Origin: Acidobacterium capsulatum ATCC 51196
GTDB taxonomy: Bacteria; Acidobacteriota; Terriglobia; Terriglobales; Acidobacteriaceae
Assembly (NCBI RefSeq): GCF_000022565.1
Contig: NC_012483.1
Coordinates: 434,001-498,000 of the forward strand
Reading direction: 5' to 3'
DNA: 64,000 nucleotides
Below are positions 16,619 through 25,100 of this stretch, in pieces. The notes beneath the pieces are model-generated. The model was not told the origin of the DNA, did not search any database, and saw only the letters and a program-made list of their open reading frames with translations. The translations under genes and the position numbers were made by a program. The first letter of the stretch is position 1. Each line of letters opens with the position of its first letter.

Positions 16619-17680
16619 ATGGGTGGCTATGTTGGTCCGGCGCCGGTTGGGTTCCCCAACGTTGCGCTCGCGCAGCTCGCCAAGGAGTTCAACGATGACC
16701 AGGTGCCTCTGGTCGGCGATCTGATTTGTCCGAACGTGCCGGTTGAGCGCCAGTCGTTCCCCTATCTGGTCTGGGATCGCAGCAATTTGAAGCTGCCCGA
16801 CACCACGCTGCGCGCGCCCGGCGACTCGGGGCAACTGATTCGTCGCAGCTTCTCGGAAGACACCTACTTCTGCCGCTCGCACGCGCTCGAGACGAATATC
16901 CCCTTCGAGTCCGAAGCCTACGCGGCTGGTTTGGGCTTCTCGGAGCGAGCACATGCGACAAAGGACCTGATCGGCCGCATCCGCCTGAAGCGCGAAGCCG
17001 AGATTGCGACGTTGGCTCTTTCGGCGCAGAATTTTCCGAACAACCTGACGCTCGCGGGCACGGACATGTGGGATGCGTATATCACGAACCCCGCCACCGA
17101 TACCTCGAATCCGCTGGTCGACGTCGAGAATGCGAAGGAGCAGCTTCGGCGCGCTGCGGTTCCTGACAAGCTGATGGTCTTGGTTCTTTCGAGCCCCCTT
17201 GTCAAGGTGCTCGTGAATCACCCGGTTATCGTGGAGCGCTTCAAATACACGAACACGATGGGGATCGTTGACATCGACAAGTTGTCTTCGGTCTTTGGCG
17301 TGACGTGCGTCAAGGCCGCGGCTCAGATTGCGACGCTGAACGGCGAGCTGCAGTGGGTTTGGGGCAACGACGCGTTCCTTGGCTACGCGCAGAAGACCCC
17401 TTCGCGCGAGGACGTGAGCTGCATGAAGACGTTCACCTGGGCTGGCGGCAAGGGTCCCGGACCGAACGGCACGCCCATGGATTATCCGGGCGCTCCGGGA
17501 ACCGTTGACGGTTATGGCGTGCTGGAGTGGATCGATCCGCACCTGTCGAAGAAGACCTACTGGCAGTCCGTGGACTGGTACTACGACACGAAGGTGACTG
17601 CGCAGGAGACGGGCTTCCCGATCCTGAACGCGGTCTCCGGCGACTCGGCGCTCTATCTGCCGAACCAGATCGAGGGCTAG
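16619..17680 (+). CDS. Major capsid protein
   Basis: A 353-aa protein with AGGAGG 6 bases before ATG 16619. Its size, its place after the protease and decoration genes, and strong translation signals fit the HK97-fold major head protein of B3-like transposable phages. Typical features include an N-terminal PNVPVERQSFPYLVW segment, a helical spine part (RIRLKREAEIATLALS) and a conserved C-terminal VGxT-like part ending near LYLPNQ. It is followed by a terminator-like hairpin, as expected for the most abundant virion protein. Confidence 0.85.
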   Translation: MGGYVGPAPVGFPNVALAQLAKEFNDDQVPLVGDLICPNVPVERQSFPYLVWDRSNLKLPDTTLRAPGDSGQLIRRSFSEDTYFCRSHALETNIPFESEAYAAGLGFSERAHATKDLIGRIRLKREAEIATLALSAQNFPNNLTLAGTDMWDAYITNPATDTSNPLVDVENAKEQLRRAAVPDKLMVLVLSSPLVKVLVNHPVIVERFKYTNTMGIVDIDKLSSVFGVTCVKAAAQIATLNGELQWVWGNDAFLGYAQKTPSREDVSCMKTFTWAGGKGPGPNGTPMDYPGAPGTVDGYGVLEWIDPHLSKKTYWQSVDWYYDTKVTAQETGFPILNAVSGDSALYLPNQIEG

Positions 17681-17698
17681 CGGTAACTCTTAAGAACG

Positions 17699-17725
17699 GG
17701 CCGCGCTTCGCCGCGCGGCCTCTTT
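17699..17725 (+). terminator. Terminator-like hairpin after major capsid gene
   Basis: GGCCGCGC (17699-17706), loop TTCGCC, GCGCGGCC (17713-17720), then TCTTT. It may give partial termination so that capsid mRNA outnumbers the downstream tail genes. Confidence 0.6.
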
Positions 17726-17752
17726 GCAGCACCAAGGCTCAGGAGGGCTGAA

Positions 17753-17959
17753 ATGGCGAAGGAGCAGGTTGTAAACAGTGGGCCGTCGAAGCGCTTTGTT
17801 GCGCTGCGCACGCTGAAATATGGCGGCAAGTACTACGTCAAGGGCCGCGAGTTCCAGGTGCTGGTCTCAGACGTGGAGAAACTTCAGAAGCTCAAGGTGA
17901 TCGGCGAAAGCCCGGTATCGAAGGCTGCCGAATCCGCCGCGGAGAAGGGCGAAAAGTAA
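17753..17959 (+). CDS. Small head-tail region protein (Mu gp35-like)
   Basis: A 68-aa protein after an AGGAGG site. It has a single conserved part (RFVALRTLKYGGKYYVKGREFQ) and a charged alanine-rich tail. Size and place between major capsid and the DUF1320 gene match gp35 of FluMu/Mu-like phages. Exact role is unknown. Confidence 0.65.
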   Translation: MAKEQVVNSGPSKRFVALRTLKYGGKYYVKGREFQVLVSDVEKLQKLKVIGESPVSKAAESAAEKGEK

Positions 17960-17962
17960 CTG

Positions 17963-18421
17963 ATGGCTTACGCTGTCCAGTCCGATCTGGTCCCGCTGCG
18001 CATCACGCAGCAGGAGGCCACGCAGCTCACGGTGGACGTGCCGAGCGGCAACGCTCAGACAGACGCCGCCGTGACTGCGCAGATCATCACCGCCGCGCTC
18101 GAAGAGGCGTCGGGGATGGTGGACAGCTATTGCCGCCAGCGCTATGCCACGCCCCTGCAGCAGTCGGACGATGTGAAAGGCAAGACGCTCGATATCGCAG
18201 TGTTTCTTCTCTTCAGCCGTCGGCGCCAGACGAAGATCAGCGAGACGGTTTCGCAGCGCTACAACGCCGCGATCCAGTTTCTGCAGGCCGTGAGCGCAGG
18301 TAAAGCCGTGCTGGACCAGCCGGCGAATGCCACGCCCCAGTCTGCCCTCGGCTCGGCGCAGGGTTCGGAGCGCGATCAGTGCCTGCGCTTCCGCGACTGC
18401 AATATTCAGGGGTTCGTATGA
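17963..18421 (+). CDS. Head-tail connector, DUF1320 family (Mu gp36-like)
   Basis: A 152-aa protein with the usual MAYAVQSDLVPLR start and the central EEASGMVDSYCRQRYATPL segment of DUF1320 proteins, which form a connector ring below the portal. The C-terminus carries extra cysteines (QCLRFRDC). It overlaps the next gene by 4 bases. Confidence 0.85.
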   Translation: MAYAVQSDLVPLRITQQEATQLTVDVPSGNAQTDAAVTAQIITAALEEASGMVDSYCRQRYATPLQQSDDVKGKTLDIAVFLLFSRRRQTKISETVSQRYNAAIQFLQAVSAGKAVLDQPANATPQSALGSAQGSERDQCLRFRDCNIQGFV

Positions 18422-19077
18422 GCGCCGAGATTGTCCAGGTCCAGAACGGCCGCGTGATGCTGGCGCTCAGCCGCTGGCGTCTGTCGTTCCGGGAGAATCA
18501 GGAACTCATGGGCATCCTGGGCGCCTCGATGATCCGCTCGATCTACCGGACTTTCCGGGAAGAGGGATCGCCTGCGGGATCGTGGCCCGCGCTTTCGCCC
18601 AGCACGATCCGGAGTAATCCAAAGATATATACGGCTGGACATAAGCTCCTGGTGATCTCGGGACTGTTGAGGAATTCGATCAAGTGGTCCGCGTCCCCGG
18701 GCGTGGTCGAGATCGGCACCTCCGTGGTCTATGCGGCCGTGCAGAACTTTGGCTCGCGCGATCGCAGTTTCGGTATTGGGCCGAAGACACTGGAGCAGGA
18801 GGCCGCCACGGTAGAGGTTCCGGAGCACTCCCGAAGCTTGATCGAAAAACGGAGTCTTGGTCTCGCGGACACTACGGATAAGAATGGCCGTCACCGGCGA
18901 GTCTGGAGAAAGACGGAAGGGCCTTTGAATGCGCGCCAGATACTCGTTCGGCACCACCAGCGGCACCAGAATATTCCGCGGCGGCCGTTTATGGTGCTTC
19001 GCCCTGAAGACCCCGAGCGACTGCGCGGATTGACGCGCGGCTGGGTGCTGAAGCAGGCGCAGGAGGCGGGCCTGTGA
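18418..19077 (+). CDS. Virion morphogenesis protein (Mu G/gpS-like tail completion)
   Basis: A 219-aa protein of the phage virion morphogenesis family (P2 S/Mu G). It shows MIRSIYRTFREEGSPAGSWP, the conserved LLVISGLLRNSI and the VYAAVQNFGSRD segment, and a C-terminal RPFMVLRPED. It helps finish or join head and tail. ATG 18418 overlaps the DUF1320 stop; the upstream extension to 18379 is rejected. Confidence 0.85.
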   Translation: MSAEIVQVQNGRVMLALSRWRLSFRENQELMGILGASMIRSIYRTFREEGSPAGSWPALSPSTIRSNPKIYTAGHKLLVISGLLRNSIKWSASPGVVEIGTSVVYAAVQNFGSRDRSFGIGPKTLEQEAATVEVPEHSRSLIEKRSLGLADTTDKNGRHRRVWRKTEGPLNARQILVRHHQRHQNIPRRPFMVLRPEDPERLRGLTRGWVLKQAQEAGL

Positions 19078-19559
19078 GCGCTCCCTTTCGCATTGATTAC
19101 ATCGAGGCCGCGCTGATCGGGCTGCTGACGAATGTGATCTCAGGGCATTACGGCCAGCCAGTGGACGTCCAGTCCCTGGGTAAGCGGGACTTCGATCAGG
19201 ACGGAACGCTGATTCTGCAGCCGCCTTGCTTGCGCGTGCTCTTCCTGGGCGCGCCCTACCAGCCGCTGCGCGACAACCAGCGGCTGACCTATCAGCGCGT
19301 GGCGCGGTTTGAGGTTCTGTCGTTTGCCGAGTCCTTGCGCAGCCCTGAAGATCAGCGGCTGCAGAGCCTGCAGCTCGTCGCAGTGGTGGAAGACCAGCTC
19401 GCGGGCGCGAGGCTGACGCTGGCGGATCAGAGCGTGACGATGCCGATCACGCTGGAGCAGACGCAGATCGTCGAATTCGCCTCGGGGCCAGTCACCGAGT
19501 GCTACAGCACCATTGTCGCCGTCGAGGCGATTGCGCAGTTCAGCGGAGCGAATGCATGA
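19074..19559 (+). CDS. DUF1834/Mu gp37-like protein
   Basis: A 161-aa protein starting at GTG 19074 inside the previous stop. Order and overall pattern (N-terminal helix IEAALIGLLTNVI, middle RVLFLG and later FEVLSFAES) match gp37 of Mu-like phages, a likely tail-terminator or connector protein. It overlaps the next gene by 4 bases. Confidence 0.75.
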   Translation: MSAPFRIDYIEAALIGLLTNVISGHYGQPVDVQSLGKRDFDQDGTLILQPPCLRVLFLGAPYQPLRDNQRLTYQRVARFEVLSFAESLRSPEDQRLQSLQLVAVVEDQLAGARLTLADQSVTMPITLEQTQIVEFASGPVTECYSTIVAVEAIAQFSGANA

Positions 19560-19855
19560 GCGAGAAGCCTTCTGATTTTGTCGAGATCCAGCTTACGGCC
19601 GCAGCCGCGAAGCTCGCGCCGGTACGCGTGGCCACGGGCCGCTGGAGCTACCTCTTTGAAGCTGGCAAGACCCAGCGCGTGCTGACCAGCGAATGGAGCC
19701 GCGTGCTCTCGAAAGAGCGCGTGGGCGGCGAACTGGCCTTTGAGCTGGCCCCGGCGTCCGCTTCCGTTCCACAGAACATTCCCGCGGCGACCCTCGCCGC
19801 CGATCACGAGCCGGAGCCTGAAGAGGCTGCCAGCGTCGAGCAGAAAGGAAAGTAG
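19556..19855 (+). CDS. Small tail-region protein
   Basis: A 99-aa protein with start ATG 19556 overlapping the previous stop. It contains WSYLFEAGKTQRVLTSEWSRVL in the middle and an acidic tail. It resembles, by place and size, the small gp38-like gene before the tail tube or sheath in Mu-like phages. Function is unknown. Confidence 0.65.
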   Translation: MSEKPSDFVEIQLTAAAAKLAPVRVATGRWSYLFEAGKTQRVLTSEWSRVLSKERVGGELAFELAPASASVPQNIPAATLAADHEPEPEEAASVEQKGK

Positions 19856-19858
19856 CCC

Positions 19859-20863
19859 ATGGCCGGTCCTTACAATTTCAATTCGCAGTGGAAAAGCGCA
19901 CGCAACCTCGTCCTGGCCGCGGCGTCGCAGGCGGCCTGGAACGGCGCTCTTGCGGATGCTTCACTCACGCGGCGCCAGCGCTTCGACGGATCCGCGATCC
20001 TCGATCTGACGACGACCCGGCGCTCGGATGAGGCCTATGCCGGCAAGGGCACCGCGTTTGCCACGGACGGCCAGGTGACGAGCTATGACTCGAAGTTCAG
20101 CGGCTTCAAGGCTGAGCTGGACTCCTGGCTCGCCGGCTACCTGTTCGCCTTCCTGATGGGCAAGGACACGGTGACGGGCGCGGCCGCGCCTTACACGCAT
20201 GCCTTCGCGTTCGACGAGTCGACGCGCACCGCGGTGCCGACCACCATCTACATGGAAGACACCGAGGACGTCCACTACAAGTGTCCGGACATGTGCATGA
20301 ACGACATCACGCTGACGATCCCCGACATCGGGTCGGTCACAGCCGAGATGACGATGATGGGGACCGGACGCCAGACAATCGGCTCGATGGCCGCGCTGCC
20401 CGCGCTGCCCACGAACAGCTATCTGCTCGGCTCCGATGCTTCGTTGACGCTGAATGCCAACGCGCTGATCGGCCGCCACATGAGTACAACGCTGAAGCTC
20501 GAAAATCAGCTCGAAGTCCACAAGGCTCCCGGCGGTGGACTCTACGCGATCTTCGTCCGCAAGGGCGCGCCGAAGTTCTCGATCTCCACGCAGATTGCGG
20601 CCAAGGACGTGGATGACACCTACACGCTGTTCCAGAACGACACGCCGGTCGACTTCGTGCTGAATGTCAACTCGGGCGCGGCCGCGCAGCTGCAGGTGAC
20701 GATTCCCGTGGCCCACTTCAAGACCACAAAGCTGGGCTTTGACAAGGACATGGTGGTCTGGCAGCTCGAAGCCGACGAGACGACTTGCTATGCGCAGGGC
20801 GGCAATCCGCCGATCACCGTGCAGGTGATCAACTCCGTTGCGAGCTATCTGACGGCCGCATAA
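19859..20863 (+). CDS. Tail tube protein (siphovirus type)
   Basis: A 334-aa protein with a tail-tube pattern: an N-terminal arm, a beta-rich core (SFKAELDSWLAGYLFAFLMG region), and IPDIGSVTAEMTMMGTGRQT. It lies directly before the chaperone and tape measure genes. No sheath gene is next to it, so the tail should be long and non-contractile, as in B3/D3112-type transposable phages rather than Mu. The family name is inferred from position and fold pattern. Confidence 0.75.
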   Translation: MAGPYNFNSQWKSARNLVLAAASQAAWNGALADASLTRRQRFDGSAILDLTTTRRSDEAYAGKGTAFATDGQVTSYDSKFSGFKAELDSWLAGYLFAFLMGKDTVTGAAAPYTHAFAFDESTRTAVPTTIYMEDTEDVHYKCPDMCMNDITLTIPDIGSVTAEMTMMGTGRQTIGSMAALPALPTNSYLLGSDASLTLNANALIGRHMSTTLKLENQLEVHKAPGGGLYAIFVRKGAPKFSISTQIAAKDVDDTYTLFQNDTPVDFVLNVNSGAAAQLQVTIPVAHFKTTKLGFDKDMVVWQLEADETTCYAQGGNPPITVQVINSVASYLTAA

Positions 20864-20870
20864 CCTCAAC

Positions 20871-20928
20871 GGGCGGCGTTCGCGCCGCCCAGCCCCTCCG
20901 TAGTGCCCGCTGCACGTCTCCGCAGCGG
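20871..20928 (+). promoter_or_regulatory. Tandem hairpins after the tail tube gene
   Basis: Two perfect stems follow each other: GGGCGGCG/CGCCGCCC with loop TTCG (20871-20890) and CCGCTGC/GCAGCGG (20907-20928). A further weaker stem CGCGGT/ACCGCG lies closer to the next gene. They probably limit transcription beyond the abundant tube gene. No long T run is seen. Confidence 0.5.
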
Positions 20929-21017
20929 TTGAAGATCCGCATGGGCTGCGCGGACTTCCTGCAGGACGCGGTTCCTCACCGCGAGCGAAGACAAACTCCC
21001 GACGAAGGAAGCAGCCT

Positions 21018-21767
21018 ATGCCTATTGAGCTCAATGCCAACCGCGTGATCGTGATCCACGATCGCAAGCACTCTTACAAGCTGGAATTCGCCAAGATCAC
21101 GCGGCCCATGTGGGAGCGCTACTTCGGGCGCATCGTGCATCTGACCGAGTACCAGAAGGGCAAGAGCGTCACATCGTTTGACTCTTCTGGCGCGCGCGTC
21201 GCCCTGGTGGAAGAGGCGATTCTTTCCGCCGAGGGTTATGCCTCGAGCGGCGAGGATCTCGCGTCGATCGCGGGCTGGAAGAGTCTGCTCCCGATCAGCC
21301 ACCGTCTGACGGCCGGAAACTCTCTGACCTCGGTCGCGCCGGTCCAGGACGACGAAGGTGACGACGATTCACCGCTGGCTCTCGGCGTTGAATCCGTGAC
21401 GCTGCGTGCGATCTGGACGGCGGACGAGGACGGCCAGATGGTGATGCAGGAAGGGTTGAAGCATCACTTCCGGACGCCGACACATGAGCAGCAGCGCCGC
21501 TACAGCCGCGATTCCGCCCGCTCGCGGGTGGTGAGCAACAGCCGGAGCTCGAAGACGGAGTGGCTGGGCGCCCAGGCGACGCTGATGGCTCTTTACGACG
21601 AGCTGATCGAGCGAGTCGAGGGCTACACCGTGAACGGCAGCGAGGATCTGAGCAAAGAGACGATCGCCGAGTTCATGGACGGATACCACAAGGTAGCCGC
21701 GATGGAGTCGATCTTCTCTCCGGCCCAAGTGCGAGTGGATCAGGACGAAACTCAGGAGCAGGATTGA
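21018..21767 (+). CDS. Tail assembly chaperone-like protein
   Basis: A 249-aa protein between tail tube and tape measure, the usual place of lambda G-type chaperones. It has an acidic central linker (QDDEGDDDSP) and a helical C-terminal half. The -1 frame is open across its last 200 bases and leads into the next gene, so a frameshifted fusion is possible; I saw no classic slippery heptamer. Function is inferred from position. Confidence 0.65.
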   Translation: MPIELNANRVIVIHDRKHSYKLEFAKITRPMWERYFGRIVHLTEYQKGKSVTSFDSSGARVALVEEAILSAEGYASSGEDLASIAGWKSLLPISHRLTAGNSLTSVAPVQDDEGDDDSPLALGVESVTLRAIWTADEDGQMVMQEGLKHHFRTPTHEQQRRYSRDSARSRVVSNSRSSKTEWLGAQATLMALYDELIERVEGYTVNGSEDLSKETIAEFMDGYHKVAAMESIFSPAQVRVDQDETQEQD

Positions 21768-21799
21768 TCGATGTTGTCCGTGACCGGGAAGGCGTGCGC

Positions 21800-22159
21800 A
21801 TGGCCCTCGAAGTTCTCTTTGAGGAAGACTTCGCGCGCGCGCTTCTCGATCGCCGCTCTCCCAATGCGAGCGACCGCGAGCGGGCGCGCATGGAATCCGC
21901 CATTCCGGCTCGCGTGCTCTCGCCCGGCTATTTCCGCTGGGCCGAACATCTGCTGCGTCTTGACGCCGAGCGCGAAGCCGGGATCCCGCTCGATGCCGCC
22001 AAGCTCACTGCCTACGAGACAGATGGGCTGCTCGACGTCAAGCGGATGCGTCAAGAGTTCCAGCACCGACATCCGGCCTGCGGGAGTTGCGGAGAGCGGC
22101 TGGAAAGCCGCCTGCAGCCGGAATGCCATCAATGTCACGCGAAGTTCCGGAGGAATTGA
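21800..22159 (+). CDS. Zinc-ribbon protein before tape measure (T-like?)
   Basis: A 119-aa protein in the -1 frame relative to the preceding gene. ATG at 21800 has AAGG about 7 bases upstream; GTG 21794 is an alternative. The C-terminus has two cysteine pairs (CGSCGERL and CHQC), a likely zinc ribbon. It could be made alone or as the C-terminal part of a lambda GT-like frameshift product. Directly precedes the tape measure gene. Confidence 0.65.
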   Translation: MALEVLFEEDFARALLDRRSPNASDRERARMESAIPARVLSPGYFRWAEHLLRLDAEREAGIPLDAAKLTAYETDGLLDVKRMRQEFQHRHPACGSCGERLESRLQPECHQCHAKFRRN

Positions 22160-22161
22160 CG

Positions 22162-25100
22162 ATGCCCGCTGATGGAACTCCAGTAGTCATCCGGATCGAG
22201 GTGATGGACGGCAACTCCGGAACGGTGGTGGCTTCGCTTGAGAAGGCGTTCCAGAATCTTGGACGCGCTGGATCGAGCGCCGGGCAGCAGATCGCCCAGG
22301 GGATGGCTGCCGGCAATGCCGGCATTAACCAGGCCGCGAAGCAAGCCATGGCGCAGATGCGCGAAGGCGCATACAACCTTTGGCCAAAAGGCAATCTCAA
22401 CGCTCCGGGGGGAATCAACCCGCAGCAGGTCCCTCCACCCTTAACGCATTGGCAGCGTGCGCGTCTCGATGAAGCGCGAGCCGCCGACAAAGCTGCGCGG
22501 TCGGAAGAAGCCCTCAATGCGGCGATGCTTGAGCAAGCCGATATCTACAGCGGACTCACGGCTGCTGCGGAACGCCTGACAGCCGTGCGCGCGCGAGCTG
22601 GCGGCGATTGGCGCAGTTACGCCGGCCTGGGCGTCCCCGGCGGCTACAAGGGCAACACCAGCGTCAACACGGCAGCGCAGGATGAAGCGCGAGCCGCCGA
22701 CAAAGCTGCGCGGTCGGAAGAAGCCCTCAATGCGGCGATGCTTGAGCAAGCCGATATCTACAGCGGACTCACGGCTGCTGCGGAACGCCTGACAGCCGTG
22801 CGCGCGCGAGCTGGCGGCGATTGGCGCAGTTACGCCGGCCTGGGCGTCCCCGGCGGCTACAAGGGCAACACCAGCGTCAACACGGCAGCGCAGGATGCCG
22901 AAGCTGCAGCTATCGCTGAGCAGGCAGCATCGACCGAGCGCCACGCGAAGGCTATGGCCGCTTATGAGGCGGCTGCGAAAAAGGCTGCTGATGGCGGCGC
23001 AGCGCTTGCAGCGGCTTTCGACGCAGCGACAGCGGAGGGTCTGAGCTTTGAGGCCGCGATGGAGAAAGCTGTCGCGGTCACCCAGGAAGTGGGAACGAGC
23101 ACGCGGGGGGCTGCTCGGGCCACGATGGGCATGCGCACTTCCTTTGCCGAAACTGAAGTGATCGCCAGCGCGATGGGCGGCTCGATGCGCGGCATGGAAT
23201 ACGGCCTGGCGCGCATGGTCGCCAGCACGCGCGTGCTCGGGCCGCTGATGGAAGCAGCGTTTGCTCCTACGCTGATTTTTGCCGGGGTTGCGATGCTTTG
23301 GCAGCTTGGCGAAAGCATCCACGGCGCATACCAGAAATATGTGGAGCTCGATGTCGCGGTCAACAAATACGCGGAGGACGCGCAAAAGGCCGCGCAGCAG
23401 AAACTGTTCGATACGGCGTCGTTGGAGACGGCAAATTTCCTTCTTCAGCAGGCTAACGCCCAAATCGAACAAATGCAGCAGTTGCGGCAGGAATCGCAAA
23501 CTCTGCAGATGGGCGACACTGCTACTCAGATTGCCGGAGCCATGGGCGGAGGCTACGGACCGCTCGATCAGTACGGGGTGACCACAAAACGGTTTACTCC
23601 CGAGGATGACAAGCGTCTCGCTGCCGCCTATGTGGCACGCGACAAGGCGCGCCAAGCGCAGGCACAAAAAGAGCACCAGCTCGCAGTAGACGCGCTGCGA
23701 ACTCAGGCGACGATCAATGAGACCGGCCTTCGCGGCTCCGCGTTGATTGTCCAAAGAAGAAGAGACGCAGTTGCAGCCGCCAAGCAGGAGTACGAGTGGA
23801 CGCAGCGTCAAGAGCAAATGCTGGCGAAGATCGCGAACGACACGCGCAAAATGCAGATTGCGAACGGAGTCGATCCTTCCAAGCTGTTGCCGCTCTACTC
23901 GCCGGACAAGAATGCGGGGAAAGCGCAGTTTGACGCGGCGGTTGCCCAGGCGAGCGCTGCCGCGAAGCAATCGGAGTCTCAGCTTCAGCGCGAAATTTTT
24001 CAGCGCATCGATGCCATCCGTGAACAGGCCGCAGAGGCTGGTTTGCACGGTCCGAAGCTGTACGCGCAGCAGGAAGCTTATCAGATCAAAAAGACCGAGC
24101 AGGCCGGGATCTCGGCTTCGGCCGTCAGGCAGTCCCTGAACAAGATCACCCACGAAAAGGTGATGGCCTACTACCGCGAGGAGGCGCAGGCACTCACTGA
24201 TCTGCAGATGCAGGCAGAGATGGTTGGCGCTGGCGGCGTGAGCCGTCTGCAGATCCAGGAGCAGATGGATATCAACCGCGTGAACGGCGACACGAACCTG
24301 GACGCGGACACGAAGCAGAAAGAGCGCGTAGCAATTCATGAGCGCACGCAGGCTCAGATATTGCAGAGCGAGCGCGACTTCGCGGAGCAGGTCCGTCAGA
24401 TTCAGAATCAGGCTGCGTCGGAGCAGCTCACCGGCTATGCCCGCATGGAGGCCGACGCCCAGCAGCAGAAGCAGGAGCAGCAGAAGCAGTTCGACCAGAC
24501 GTGGAAGCATGCAAATCTCTCGGAGCCGGGCGTCTCGCAGGCGCATGCGAATAGCCTTGCGGCGCTACGTGCTGGCAACTCGGCCATCGACGCAGGTCTG
24601 AACCAACGCGTCCGCGAGATGGTCAAACAGCAGCAGGATCAGGCTGCGCAGACGCAGGCGCAGGCCCAGGCGCAGATACTCTCGGCCGAAGGTAACCTGA
24701 CGGGCGCGCTGGAAGTGCAATATGAGGCTCGCACGAGCCGGTTCAAGGAGCAGCTCGACGAGCAGCTCAAGGCTGCCGGCACGAATGATCAACTGATTGC
24801 GGCGGCGCACGAAGAGTACAACGCCAAGATGATGGCGGCCGACGAGAGCTATGCGGCGCGACAGATGGAGCTGCAGCGGCGTCTGCGCGACCGCATGGCG
24901 GGGCAGCTCTCGGAGTTCTTCCGCAATCCGCTGCGGTCGGTGCAGGAGTTTGGCGCGCACGAGGCCGGGATGGCTGCGGCGTCGATACTGCAGGGAGCGG
25001 AAAACCACTTAGGGATCCATCCGGAAGCGACGATGCAGAACTTCTGGAATCGCATCTCGTTTGGCCAGTCGCCGCACCACCCCTTGAATATGGCGGCGCA

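Noticed and set aside
22441-24546. Long minus-strand frame in the tape measure region
   Set aside because: Antisense shadow; it only mirrors the 213-bp duplication.
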